In this document: in pieces, positions 16,923-25,312 of the stretch
Layout: each line of letters begins with the position of its first letter
How positions within the stretch are numbered: position 1 is the stretch's first letter
Origin: Proteiniphilum sp. UBA4084
Lineage (GTDB): Bacteria > Bacteroidota > Bacteroidia > Bacteroidales > Dysgonomonadaceae
DNA length: 40,656 nucleotides
Assembly: GCA_002383605.1 (NCBI GenBank)
Contig: DFYK01000060.1
Location: forward strand, 1-40,656
Direction of reading: 5' to 3'
Position numbers and translations under genes: made by a program
Notes under the pieces: model-generated
What the model was told of the DNA's origin: nothing
What the model saw: only the letters and a program-made list of their open reading frames with translations
Databases searched by the model: none

Positions 16923-17191
16923 AAGCAATCAAGCATCTGTTGACATGGATTTTACTCCTTCCGGTCTATTTCTACCGGGGTGTCATATCTCCGCTCACGC
17001 CGCCCAGTTGCCGGTATACGCCTACCTGTTCCCAATATACGATAGAAGCATTGAAAAGACATGGACCTTTCAGAGGTTCCTACTTATCGGCCAAGCGCAT
17101 TTTAAGTTGTAATCCTTGGGGAGGATCGGGTTATGATCCTGTCCCGGAGGCTAAGCGCAAGGAAGACAAACCGAAGGCAGAGGACAATTAA
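16916..17191 (+). CDS. yidD: membrane protein insertion efficiency factor YidD
   Basis: A 91-residue inner-membrane-associated protein thought to assist insertion of membrane proteins together with YidC. It has an N-terminal amphipathic/hydrophobic helix and the near-invariant core SPLTPPSCRYTPTCSQYTIEAL broken here into SPLTPPSCRY (25-34) and TPTCSQYTIEAL (35-46), with Cys32, Cys38 and Cys65, and CNPWGGSGYDPVP at 65-77. It overlaps rnpA by 7 bp, the classic arrangement. Confidence 0.96.
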   Translation: MLKAIKHLLTWILLLPVYFYRGVISPLTPPSCRYTPTCSQYTIEALKRHGPFRGSYLSAKRILSCNPWGGSGYDPVPEAKRKEDKPKAEDN

Positions 17192-17194
17192 TGT

Positions 17195-17896
17195 ATGGAA
17201 TTTTACGACCTGCACACCCACCAGATTTTTCTCGAAGAAAACGATGACCCTTATCACTCGTGTATCTTCGATGTATACCCACTTGAATTTGAAGTAGCCA
17301 AGGATTCTTACCATCGTCATGCCTTTTCCTGCGGCATCCACCCCTGGTATTCGGAGGATAGTGATACCCAGATGGTTTACCTAAACGAGATTGCCTCCAA
17401 CCCGCGCATCGTTGCCATTGGGGAGACTGGTCTCGACAAGCTTAAAGGGCCCTCATTTGAGATGCAGATACCTGTTTTCAAAAAACACATCGAACTATCC
17501 GAGAAACTGGGAAAGCCAGTGATCATTCACTGTGTGAAAGCATGGGAGGAGCTTATTCAGATAAAAAAAGAAACCAAGCCCACCCGTCCGTGGATCATAC
17601 ATGGTTACCGGGGTAAGCCGGAACTTACCCGACGGCTTCTGCACGAAGGATTTCTTTTTTCCATCGGCGACCAGATTAATGTAGACTCCATGCAGCTAAT
17701 TCCTGTCGATGCGTTGTTTTGTGAGACCGATGAGGATGAAATGTCGATCAGGGAGGTCTATCGCCAAACCTCGCAGGCAGTAAATATGGATATAGAAGCA
17801 TTTGCCGACAGCGTTGCGGCGAACATACGGAGGGTATTTCCTACTGTACACCCCCCCAAGCCATTCTATCCGAAAGAAGTGGAAGAAGAAACCTGA
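17195..17896 (+). CDS. TatD-family metal-dependent hydrolase
   Basis: 233 residues of the amidohydrolase-fold TatD DNase family. Metal ligands are visible: HTH at residues 7-9, Glu77 in IGETGLD, His112 in PVIIHC, His136 in WIIHGYRG and Asp179 in CETDEDE. It is somewhat shorter than the 255-260 residues of E. coli TatD, mainly in the loops after the first motif. The role is probably 3'-5' DNase or a related hydrolase. It starts 3 bp after the yidD stop and is the last gene of that run; the convergent hemD stop lies only 4 bp beyond its own. Confidence 0.9.
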   Translation: MEFYDLHTHQIFLEENDDPYHSCIFDVYPLEFEVAKDSYHRHAFSCGIHPWYSEDSDTQMVYLNEIASNPRIVAIGETGLDKLKGPSFEMQIPVFKKHIELSEKLGKPVIIHCVKAWEELIQIKKETKPTRPWIIHGYRGKPELTRRLLHEGFLFSIGDQINVDSMQLIPVDALFCETDEDEMSIREVYRQTSQAVNMDIEAFADSVAANIRRVFPTVHPPKPFYPKEVEEET

Positions 17897-17900
17897 GGCT

Positions 17901-18665
17901 TCAGTGATGATTTTTGTGATTTTCCCGGAGAAAAGCCTCCAGTGCAGCCGCCATTGAAGGGAAGTCGGGCTGCGGCGCCTCGCAGTCGAGACGCAGTCCC
18001 ATCTCTTCTACTGTTCTGGCTGTGGAAGTACCAAAACAGCCAATGGCCATGTCTTCCTGTTTAAAATCGGGGAAATTGGTGAACAAAGACTGAATGCCCA
18101 ATGGACTAAAAAAGATGATCATGTCATAATCAAGCTTCTCTCCTTCTTCGAAATTGTTGCTCACCGTTCTGTACATCACACTCTTGGTGTAATTGAGCTT
18201 CTTCTCATCGAGGAAATGGGTCACTTCATCGTTGTGCTCTTCAGGAACAGGGAAAAGAAACTTTTCTTTTGCATGCTTCGTAAAAGCATTATTCAATCCG
18301 TCGATTTTTCCGGTCTGGCTGAAAAAAATCTTCCTTTTCCGGTAAACAATATATTTTTGCAGGTACAATGCCACCGCTTCCGAAATACAGAAATACTTCA
18401 TCGTCTCGGGAATTGTAACCTTCAGTTCTTCACAGATTGAAAAAAAATTATCTACAGCCGTCCTTGCAGTAAAGATCACTGCGGTAAAATCCAGAATAGT
18501 TATCCGTTGTTGGCGAAATTCTCTTATTGGTACTCTTTCCACCTTGATAAACGGGTAGAAATGTATATCGACATGAAACTTTTCAGCAATATCGTAATAG
18601 GGCGATTTTTCGCTGCCGGGCCTGGGCTGAGAAATCAGAATCTTCTTTACTTTCCGAACGTTCAT
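17901..18665 (-). CDS. hemD: uroporphyrinogen-III synthase
   Basis: A 254-residue protein that cyclises hydroxymethylbilane with D-ring inversion in tetrapyrrole synthesis. HemD sequences are poorly conserved; the call rests on the two-domain alternating alpha/beta pattern, ILISQPRPGSEKSPYYDI at the N-terminus, the domain-crossing MIIFFSPLGIQSLF segment and the closing AIGCFGTSTARTVEEMGLR, a typical ending. The gene overlaps the DUF4271 gene by 4 bp (ATGA), a pairing I know from other Bacteroidales. No other heme genes are adjacent. Confidence 0.88.
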   Translation of the reverse strand: MNVRKVKKILISQPRPGSEKSPYYDIAEKFHVDIHFYPFIKVERVPIREFRQQRITILDFTAVIFTARTAVDNFFSICEELKVTIPETMKYFCISEAVALYLQKYIVYRKRKIFFSQTGKIDGLNNAFTKHAKEKFLFPVPEEHNDEVTHFLDEKKLNYTKSVMYRTVSNNFEEGEKLDYDMIIFFSPLGIQSLFTNFPDFKQEDMAIGCFGTSTARTVEEMGLRLDCEAPQPDFPSMAAALEAFLRENHKNHH

Positions 18666-19552
18666 ATTAAAATATTTCCTGCCAAACTAATGAATAATAG
18701 TACGCCCTTATAGTACAACAAATAGGGTGCAATTTCAGTTCCGCAAAGATACGCAAAAAAATAAAAACCTCCGACTTTATTTTTAACAAAAATATTTAAT
18801 AACCCAAGGACAATGACAAGGCGACTTATAATAAAAATGAACACAAAGAGGATAAGGATAATATTTCGCAATTCGGGCATAAAAACATACAACAGGGCGG
18901 GCAAAAAAAGGAGAATTCCCAAGAGTTCCAACAACCGGTAATAATGGCTTATCCAGCGCTTCATCTGTTGCGTCATAAAAAAGACAGCAATGGTGCGGTA
19001 CATGAACAGTTTTAACAATACCATCACCGAAGGGATCAGCAGCAGACCGGCAAAAGAGAGCAAATATCCTTTTGTTGAAAGTGATGCGATCCCTTTATCC
19101 CACAGAAAGGTAAAAAAAATGATCGCACTGATTAGTATTGCCTGTATCACCAGAAAAAACTCACCCCAGACCTCAGTTGTCGTCACCTGCCCTTTAAAGG
19201 CAATAGGCTGATGCTTTCTGACAAATAAGGTTTGTCTGAAATTTTCGACAAAAACAATCCCTTCCTTTCTAAAGACAAGGGAGAAGACAAAGAAACAAGA
19301 GACAAAAAGAAGAAAAAAAAGACTGTTTATCCAAAGGGAATATGGCAATTCCATGCCGGTATTCCCGACAGAAAAAGAATTCAGTTTTGACAGGAAAACC
19401 GAATCAACTGAAAACAAAACTTGCTGTGGGTCGGTAGGGAGAAATTCATACCGACCAAGATTCATATCCAATGAATCAGTATGAAGCGGAAGCTGTTCAT
19501 CCTTAAGGTAGAACGGCGTTTCCTGCAGGGTATCGGGGATAAACAGGGGCAC
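18662..19552 (-). CDS. DUF4271 membrane protein
   Basis: A 296-residue protein. The first 80 residues are soluble (with FLSKLNSFSVGNTG) and are followed by about seven hydrophobic helices between residue 70 and the C-terminus, ending in the conserved region GGFYFFAYLCGTEIAPYLLYYKG in pattern. This matches DUF4271, a family confined to Bacteroidota whose genes sit beside hemD. Function unknown; a link to heme or envelope has been neither shown nor excluded. It overlaps hemD by 4 bp and has its own promoter inside the 3' end of the LOG gene. Confidence 0.85.
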   Translation of the reverse strand: MPLFIPDTLQETPFYLKDEQLPLHTDSLDMNLGRYEFLPTDPQQVLFSVDSVFLSKLNSFSVGNTGMELPYSLWINSLFFLLFVSCFFVFSLVFRKEGIVFVENFRQTLFVRKHQPIAFKGQVTTTEVWGEFFLVIQAILISAIIFFTFLWDKGIASLSTKGYLLSFAGLLLIPSVMVLLKLFMYRTIAVFFMTQQMKRWISHYYRLLELLGILLFLPALLYVFMPELRNIILILFVFIFIISRLVIVLGLLNIFVKNKVGGFYFFAYLCGTEIAPYLLYYKGVLLFISLAGNILI

Positions 19553-19580
19553 TTTAATCTTGTATTTTGTCTACGTGCAA

Positions 19581-19609
19581 CAAATTTACAATACTTTTTG
19601 CTGATCCAA
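19581..19609 (-). promoter_or_regulatory. promoter of DUF4271-hemD
   Basis: On the minus strand TTG (19609-19607) and, 18 bp later, TAAATTTG (19588-19581), an exact TAnnTTTG. The -33 element lies inside the last codons of the LOG-family gene, so DUF4271-hemD can be transcribed independently. Leader about 23 nt. Confidence 0.5.
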
Positions 19610-20182
19610 TGTACCCGAGGTCATCCAATGAGAAGAATTCGCAAGAAGGGCAATAACATCCTCGGGAGTAGATGCGACAATCCACATATTCCGATCAACC
19701 GTTTTCAGGAAATTCTCCTCAATCATTTGGTCGAAAAAAGAGAGCAAAGGCCTGTAATAGTCATTGGTGTTGAGAATAATAACAGGGTTGTTGTAAAGTC
19801 CCAACTGTTTCCAGGTGATAATTTCGGCAAGTTCCTCCAAAGTTCCCACACCTCCGGGAAGAGCGACTACTGCGTCGGCTGCCCGGGCCATATATTCTTT
19901 TCTTTCGTGAATGGTTTGGGTTATGATTGTTTCATTTAACTGCTCGTGGCACCATCCCGCATCGACCATAAACCGGGGGATAATTCCTTTTACCATTCCA
20001 CCATGACGAATGACGGAATCGTTTAAAGCTCCCATCAACCCCTGTTTTCCGGCGCCATTGATACAGATGATGCGCTTCTCTGCGAGGAGCTCCCCCAAAC
20101 GCTCTGCTGCTTCGAAATAGCTTTTATCGACCAGCGAGCTTGAGGCACAGTAAACTACCACGGCACGTTGTGTCTCGTTCAT
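19586..20182 (-). CDS. LOG-family protein (nucleotide 5'-monophosphate phosphoribohydrolase)
   Basis: 198 residues of the Rossmann-fold TIGR00730/LOG family. The signature PGGVGTLEEL is at 109-118, preceded by Arg100 in MARAADAVVALP, which together form the active site that cleaves nucleotide monophosphates to base plus ribose-5-phosphate. Bacterial members are often called lysine-decarboxylase-like, a historical misnomer; whether it makes cytokinins is unknown. It starts 7 bp after metK and is probably co-transcribed with it, which would place a nucleotide-salvage enzyme beside SAM synthesis. Confidence 0.9.
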   Translation of the reverse strand: MNETQRAVVVYCASSSLVDKSYFEAAERLGELLAEKRIICINGAGKQGLMGALNDSVIRHGGMVKGIIPRFMVDAGWCHEQLNETIITQTIHERKEYMARAADAVVALPGGVGTLEELAEIITWKQLGLYNNPVIILNTNDYYRPLLSFFDQMIEENFLKTVDRNMWIVASTPEDVIALLANSSHWMTSGTLDQQKVL

Positions 20183-20189
20183 CCTATGT

Positions 20190-21494
20190 TTATAAGCCGA
20201 ATTCTTTCTTTATTTTCTCTACATAGTCCAGCTTCTCCCAGGTAAACAGTTCTACCTCCATTGCTACCGGCTCGGGCATGTAGCGTGAGTTGAACAATTT
20301 CTTCACCTTGCGTGGCTCACGCCCCATATGACCGTAGGATGCAGTTTCAAAATAGATGGGATTACGCAGTTTCAGTCGTTGCTCAATGGCTTTGGGACGT
20401 AAGTCGAACAACAGACGGATCTTTTCGGCAATCTCGGCATCGGTGATATTCACGTTACTTTTACCGTAAGTATCCACGTAAATGCTCATCGGCTCAGCGA
20501 TACCGATGGCGTAAGATAGCTGAATCAGCACCTCCGAAGCTACACCGGCAGCCACCATATTTTTGGCAATATGACGTGCCGCATAGGCTGCAGAACGATC
20601 TACCTTCGAGGGATCTTTTCCGGAAAAAGCACCTCCTCCATGCGCTGCTTTTCCGCCGTAAGTATCTACGATAATCTTGCGGCCAGTCAGTCCGGTATCA
20701 CCGTGCGGACCGCCAATCACAAATTTGCCGGTAGGATTTACATAGTATTTGATTTCTTTCTCAAAAAGTTTGTGAATATCTTTTCTACGTTTATACTGCG
20801 CCTGTACACGGGGAATAAGGATCGTGCGTACGTCTGTTTCTATGCGGGAACGCATCTTTTCATCCGCCTCAAGAGCAGCTTCCCTGCTGTTTTGCCGTGG
20901 CGTCTCAAATTCATCGTGCTGAGTGGAAATCACAATGGTGTCTATCCGAAGCGGGGTACCATCTTCTGCATATTCCACCGTAACCTGTGATTTTGCGTCG
21001 GGACGGAGATAAGGCATCAGGTCGGATTCATTTTTACGAATATTTGCCAGTTCCAGCAATAAGGCATGGCTCAGATCGAGCGACAATGGCATGAAGTTAT
21101 CGGTCTCATCGGTCGCATAGCCAAACATCATTCCCTGATCACCGGCACCCTGATCCATGGGATCGGCCTTCTGATCCACACCGCGGTTTATATCATCCGA
21201 TTGCTCGTGAATGCTGGAAAAGACTCCACAGGATTGTGCTTCGAAACGATATTCACTTTTGGTATATCCTATTTTAGCGATCACATCGCGCGCCACTTCG
21301 GCCACATCCACATAGGTGTTGGATTTCACTTCACCAGCCAGGACCACCTGCCCAGTAGTAACCAGTGTCTCACAGGCAACTTTGGAGTTGCGGTCATACG
21401 CCAGAAACTCGTCGAGCAACGCATCTGATATCTGATCTGCTACTTTATCGGGGTGTCCTTCCGACACCGACTCGGAGGTAAATAAATAATTCAT
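20190..21494 (-). CDS. metK: S-adenosylmethionine synthetase
   Basis: Makes S-adenosylmethionine from ATP and methionine in the cytoplasm. 434 residues from the ATG at 21494 (MNYLFTSESVSEGHPDK), the normal family N-terminus; a longer frame to 21560 has no support. Signatures: GAGDQGMMFGYATDE, GGPHGDTGLTGRKIIVDTYG in pattern, and GGGAFSGKDPSKVDRS. At 434 residues it is longer than E. coli MetK (384), with an insert around residues 185-250 that I recall as usual for Bacteroidota. First gene of a pair with the LOG gene. Confidence 0.97.
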   Translation of the reverse strand: MNYLFTSESVSEGHPDKVADQISDALLDEFLAYDRNSKVACETLVTTGQVVLAGEVKSNTYVDVAEVARDVIAKIGYTKSEYRFEAQSCGVFSSIHEQSDDINRGVDQKADPMDQGAGDQGMMFGYATDETDNFMPLSLDLSHALLLELANIRKNESDLMPYLRPDAKSQVTVEYAEDGTPLRIDTIVISTQHDEFETPRQNSREAALEADEKMRSRIETDVRTILIPRVQAQYKRRKDIHKLFEKEIKYYVNPTGKFVIGGPHGDTGLTGRKIIVDTYGGKAAHGGGAFSGKDPSKVDRSAAYAARHIAKNMVAAGVASEVLIQLSYAIGIAEPMSIYVDTYGKSNVNITDAEIAEKIRLLFDLRPKAIEQRLKLRNPIYFETASYGHMGREPRKVKKLFNSRYMPEPVAMEVELFTWEKLDYVEKIKKEFGL

Positions 21495-21564
21495 CTTTGT
21501 AAGAAGTTTAGTCGTCTTCGCAAGGCATTTACATTCGGCTGTGAAACAATTGTAAATCACCTGA

Positions 21565-21595
21565 CAAAGACAAGTGTTGATATTATTTTATTCAA
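21565..21595 (-). promoter_or_regulatory. metK promoter
   Basis: Minus-strand TTG (21595-21593), a 20-bp spacer and TGTCTTTG (21572-21565), one mismatch from TAnnTTTG. The leader would be about 64 nt. A second exact TACCTTTG (21714-21707) farther up lacks a -33 partner. Confidence 0.5.
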
Positions 21596-21770
21596 CCTGT
21601 GTGGAGACTGTACAATAGGAAGAAAGGAAATGCAGGAAATCTTTTTTAGCATTTTTTTCTGTGGTTGCAAGCAGCTCAAATCTTTCCACATGGTTTGAAT
21701 CGATTACAAAGGTAGCAAGAATAACAGAGAAGCCATGTTAAAGAAGGGTTAAAATAACGATTGTCTGGTG

Positions 21771-22376
21771 TTACAGGATGCCGTTTTCACGCAAACGCTG
21801 TTCCAGATTCAGGCCTCCGGCAAAATGTACGACATGAAAACCTAACTCACGGGCTGTCTCAATGTTTGCCGCATTGTCGTCAATGAAAAGTGACTCTCCA
21901 GCAAGAAGGTCGTACCGTTCCAATAGCACCTCGTATAACCTTCTGTCGGGTTTTACCATTTTCTCTTCACCCGATACCACAATTCCGTCCAGGTACTGAA
22001 AAAAATCATACCGTTTCATGGCCAGAGGCAATGTTTCTGCTGACCAGTTGGTAAGTCCATATACCTTGTACTTCTCTTTCAGCGGTCCGATCAGTCTCGT
22101 ATTCTCGTCGTAGGTGCCGCCCAGCATCTCTTCCCACCGACCGTAATACATGGCTATCTCATCCACATACTCAGGAAATTTCTCCTGCAAAAGGCGGGTA
22201 CCTTCGGCCAGCGGACGTCCCTCATCCTGCAACAGATTCCAGTCGTACCTGCATATGTTCTCCAGAAAGAAATTCATCTCTTCCTCCCTGTCAAAAACTT
22301 TCCGATAGAGATATACCGGATTCCAGTCGATCAGTACTCCTCCAAAATCAAAAATTATATTTTTCAGTTCTTTCAT
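21771..22376 (-). CDS. HAD-family phosphatase
   Basis: 201 residues of the haloacid-dehalogenase superfamily, YihX-like. Motif I is NIIFDFGGVLIDW (nucleophile Asp10, with Gly at the usual second Asp position, as in the YihX/dehalogenase branch), motif II is in VYGLTNWSAE, motif III is the Lys of KPDRRLYEVLL and motif IV is LFIDDNAANIE. The helical cap lies at about 17-80. Substrate unknown; sugar phosphates are plausible. It lies 30 bp downstream of the NlpC/P60 lipoprotein gene, probably the same transcript. Confidence 0.9.
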   Translation of the reverse strand: MKELKNIIFDFGGVLIDWNPVYLYRKVFDREEEMNFFLENICRYDWNLLQDEGRPLAEGTRLLQEKFPEYVDEIAMYYGRWEEMLGGTYDENTRLIGPLKEKYKVYGLTNWSAETLPLAMKRYDFFQYLDGIVVSGEEKMVKPDRRLYEVLLERYDLLAGESLFIDDNAANIETARELGFHVVHFAGGLNLEQRLRENGIL

Positions 22377-22406
22377 AAGATTGAAACACGATAAAAACGG
22401 TTTAAT

Positions 22407-23195
22407 TTATTCGACGTCCATCACTTCCGGTTCCGGAATATCGGCAGGATCCCTTCTTAGAATCACATTATTATTCATCGGAGAAGCAGGATTATTACGT
22501 TGCTCATTCCGTGTATCGGCAGCATGGTTATCCTTTCGTGGCGTATTTTTATCCGGATCGCATGGGGTAAGTATTACCGTCTGACTCGGGTTGTCTTCGG
22601 TTATCAGTGATGTTGTGTCTGGTGTTTCTGTGATAAATAAATTATTTTTGTTCAATCTTTTGGGGGTTCTGTCTTCCGTTTGCACCGGCAACAGATCAGA
22701 TGTCTCTTCCAACACCCTACCCCCACGGAGATAACGGGATGCATAATAGGGCTCCGAGGATGATGAAATAATCACCCCGAAGTTGGTAGAGGCATGTATA
22801 AATCGGAATGTTCCATCACGACGGGTTTCGGTGACGATACCCACGTGACCTACAATGCCGTCCCCTCTTCTGCCTTCAAAAAAGACCAAATCTCCCTTTT
22901 GCAGATCCTCTTTCCGGCGAATAGCAGGAAATTGCCTTTCCTGTCCGCCTGAGCTGGGATCCAGCTTATATCCGAATTTACTGAATACAAAAGAAGTAAA
23001 ACCGGAGCAGTCGAATGAACCGGGTCCCTTCCCGGCGTAACGGTAAGGTTTTCCAATAAATTTCCTGCCATAGTCAATGAGTTCGTTCTGAAGGGAGGAG
23101 GCAGATTCTTTTCGGTTGGAGACCATATTTCGTCCGGCTCCGCAGGAAGCCAATAAAATAGTTGTAAAAAGGATGGCTGCTATTTTCTTATACAC
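22407..23195 (-). CDS. NlpC/P60 peptidoglycan endopeptidase lipoprotein
   Basis: 262 residues starting with GTG at 23195; no in-frame ATG precedes the signal. Lipobox LASC gives lipidated Cys18. The NlpC/P60 (C40) domain spans about 35-165: catalytic Cys63 in GSFDCSGF, His117 in GHVGIV and a third polar residue, His134, in FIHAS. It should cut peptide cross-links of murein from the periplasmic or outer-membrane face. The C-terminal 90 residues are polar, low-complexity and Asn/Pro/Asp-rich, with no domain I recognise. Minus-strand TATTTTTG (23225-23218) supplies a -7 element with a 16-nt leader. Confidence 0.92.
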   Translation of the reverse strand: MYKKIAAILFTTILLASCGAGRNMVSNRKESASSLQNELIDYGRKFIGKPYRYAGKGPGSFDCSGFTSFVFSKFGYKLDPSSGGQERQFPAIRRKEDLQKGDLVFFEGRRGDGIVGHVGIVTETRRDGTFRFIHASTNFGVIISSSSEPYYASRYLRGGRVLEETSDLLPVQTEDRTPKRLNKNNLFITETPDTTSLITEDNPSQTVILTPCDPDKNTPRKDNHAADTRNEQRNNPASPMNNNVILRRDPADIPEPEVMDVE

Positions 23196-23217
23196 TGTTG
23201 TCGCATTAAAGGATCCG

Positions 23218-23225
23218 CAAAAATA
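23218..23225 (-). promoter_or_regulatory. -7 promoter element of the NlpC/P60 gene
   Basis: Minus-strand TATTTTTG matches TAnnTTTG and places the RNA start about 16 nt before the GTG at 23195, supporting that unusual start codon. No -33 at standard spacing. Confidence 0.4.
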
Positions 23226-23303
23226 AACAAAACACCTTACAAAACCCCTCTTTTAACAATAAATAGTCTAATTTGAAAATATGGTATAAATCATTTTTTC
23301 ATG

Positions 23304-23311
23304 TATCTTTG
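23304..23311 (+). promoter_or_regulatory. -7 promoter element of prfB
   Basis: TATCTTTG, an exact TAnnTTTG match, 23 bp before the prfB ATG at 23335. The nearest TTTG upstream (23272-23275) is 28 bp away, too far for the standard -33. Confidence 0.45.
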
Positions 23312-23334
23312 CACCCTGAAAAAAATTGAATATT

Positions 23335-24448
23335 ATGATTACTGCAGACCAACTTAAAGATGTGTTGGAGCGCGAGCAGGCGCTGAGGGGGTATCTTTGA
23401 CGTCGATGCAAAGATAATACAACTCGAAGAAGAGGAACTACGTACCCAATCGCCCGATTTCTGGAACGATGCCAAAGCAGCTGAAAGCCAGATGCAGGTT
23501 GTGCGTAACCTGAAGTTTTGGATCAATGCATACAATGAGGTAAAATCGGCGGCCGAAGAGTTGCAGCTTGCATTCGACTTCCTGAAAGAAGAGATTGTTT
23601 CGGAGGAAGAGGTCGATGTCAACTATACCCGAGTTATCAGACTGATTGAAGATCTGGAACTAAAAAATATGCTACGACGCGAAGAGGACAAACTTGGAGC
23701 GGTGCTGAAAGTAAATGCCGGCGCCGGCGGGACGGAAAGTCAGGACTGGGCTTCCATGTTAATTCGCATGTATCAGCGCTGGTGCGAAAGCAAAAAATAC
23801 AAAACAACCGTCACCAACTGGCAGGATGGTGATGATGCCGGCATCAAAACGGCCACACTACAGGTTGAAGGCGATCTGGCATACGGCTTCCTGAAAAGCG
23901 AGAACGGGGTACACCGTCTGGTACGTGTATCACCATATAATGCGCAGGGGAAGCGGATGACTTCCTTCGCTTCGGTATTTGTGGTTCCGTTGGTGGACGA
24001 CACCATCGAGATTGATATAAATCAGGCCAACCTGAGTTGGGATACCTTCCGCTCATCGGGCGCAGGTGGACAAAATGTGAACAAGGTGGAGACCGGCGTA
24101 CGGTTGCACTATCTTTATAAAGATTCCGATACGGGTGAGGAACAGGAGATCGTGATTGAAAATACGGAAAGCCGCTCTCAAATGGGGAACCGGGAGAATG
24201 CACTGAGGCTTCTCAAATCACAACTCTACGAGATCGAGCTCGAAAAGCGCCGTGCAGCTCAAGCTGCCATTGAGGCGGGCAAAAAGAAAATTGAGTGGGG
24301 CTCTCAGATTCGCAGTTATGTTTTCGATGACCGTCGCGTGAAAGATCATCGCACCAACTATCAGACATCCGACGTCAACGGTGTCATGGATGGCGACCTG
24401 GATGAATTCATCAAAGCCTATCTGATGGAATTTGGCGGAGGAGAATAA
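23335..24448 (+). CDS. prfB: peptide chain release factor 2, programmed +1 frameshift
   Basis: RF2 terminates translation at UGA and UAA. Codons 1-21 run from the ATG at 23335 to CTT (23395-23397), then an in-frame TGA at 23398-23400. The site is the classical AGGGGG-TAT-CTT-TGA-C: an internal Shine-Dalgarno-like AGGGGG (23386-23391), slippery CTT and a weak TGAC stop, where ribosomes slip +1 and resume at GAC (23399). The full protein is about 370 residues. The GGQ peptidyl-hydrolysis motif is in SSGAGGQNVNK. Low RF2 raises frameshifting, so the gene autoregulates. An apparent start at 23492 is an artefact of ignoring the shift. Confidence 0.96.
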
Positions 24449-24450
24449 TC

Positions 24451-24465
24451 ACCGTGACGCACGGT
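24451..24465. terminator. hairpin between convergent prfB and TIGR02757 gene
   Basis: ACCGTG-ACG-CACGGT is a perfect 6-bp GC-rich stem with a 3-nt loop, sitting in the 19 bp between the two stop codons. There is no T-tract, but the position suggests a two-way transcription end or RNA 3' barrier. Confidence 0.5.
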
Positions 24466-24467
24466 TC

Positions 24468-25229
24468 TCACAATTTGTTTTCTACAGATAATCCAAACAG
24501 GGCAAAATCATACTTTACCGGATCGCCGGCATCCATTTCCCGGAGATTTTGAGTCAGTTCAAGCGCTGTCTTCCAGTCGGTCTGTTTGCGCGTGATCAAT
24601 CCGAGTAGCCGGGCTGTTCTGTCCACGTGCAAATCGATGGGACAAATAAGAGCATACTGTGGTATCTTTTTCCATAAACCGAAGTCTACTCCCTTCTCAT
24701 CCTTTCTGACCATCCATCGCAAGAACATATTCAATCGTTTACATGCAGCATTGCGCGCGGGTGTCGCCACATGCTTCCGGGTACGATGCGGCGCATCGGG
24801 TTGATCGAAGAAGTAGCGCTCAAAATGAATCAGTGATTCTTCCACGCTCAAAAATCTGTCATCATGCAGGAAAGCATTCTCCAGACTTTCATGCTGTTGA
24901 TAATGGCGGTGAAAAAAATCGACAAAATAGAGCAGATCGGTATCATTAAAGGTGCGATGCCTGAAACCGAGCAGTTGTTTTAGATCTTGTTCACTGTGCT
25001 CCATCACGAACCGATGGGGCTCATTTCCAAATCTGTGAGCCAGTTCACGACATTTGGAAATGATTGTTTTTCGTTGTCCCCATGCCAGCGTAGCTGCAAA
25101 AAAACCCATAATTTCACGGTCCTGCTGACCAGAAAAAAGATGAGGGATCACGATTGGATCCTTTTCAATGAAGAGCGGATTATTGTATTGATCTGCTTTT
25201 TCGTCGAGAAACCTTTTTAAATGATGCAT
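24468..25229 (-). CDS. TIGR02757/DUF2400 family protein
   Basis: 253 residues from the ATG at 25229; the frame is open to 25334, but the extra 35 residues have no family match and would overlap the divergent protease gene. It is recognised by FFAATLAWGQRKTIISKC, PVKYDFALFGLSV and the PIDLHVDRTARLLGL segment near the C-terminus, which recalls the helix-hairpin-helix DNA glycosylase fold. Function unknown, possibly DNA repair. It converges on prfB across a small hairpin. Confidence 0.85.
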   Translation of the reverse strand: MHHLKRFLDEKADQYNNPLFIEKDPIVIPHLFSGQQDREIMGFFAATLAWGQRKTIISKCRELAHRFGNEPHRFVMEHSEQDLKQLLGFRHRTFNDTDLLYFVDFFHRHYQQHESLENAFLHDDRFLSVEESLIHFERYFFDQPDAPHRTRKHVATPARNAACKRLNMFLRWMVRKDEKGVDFGLWKKIPQYALICPIDLHVDRTARLLGLITRKQTDWKTALELTQNLREMDAGDPVKYDFALFGLSVENKL

Positions 25230-25247
25230 ATACAAGAATTCTTCCTG

Positions 25248-25284
25248 CAAAAGTAGGCCTATTTCCTGAAAAAACGTACATTTG
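25248..25284. promoter_or_regulatory. divergent promoter elements
   Basis: In the 83-bp gap between divergent genes, minus-strand TACTTTTG (25255-25248) serves the TIGR02757 gene (leader about 13 nt) and plus-strand TACATTTG (25277-25284) serves the protease gene (leader about 22 nt). Both match TAnnTTTG exactly; neither has a clear -33. Confidence 0.45.
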
Positions 25285-25312
25285 CAGAAAGAACCGAATT
25301 TTCCATTTACGC

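Noticed and set aside
21495..21770. SAM riboswitch in the 276-bp region upstream of metK
   Set aside because: I could not recognise the conserved helices of SAM-I, SAM-II or other known SAM aptamers; the likely promoter leaves a leader of only about 64 nt.
23492..24448. prfB starting at 23492 or a broken prfB
   Set aside because: The upstream TGA sits in a perfect RF2 frameshift site, so the gene is intact and starts at 23335.
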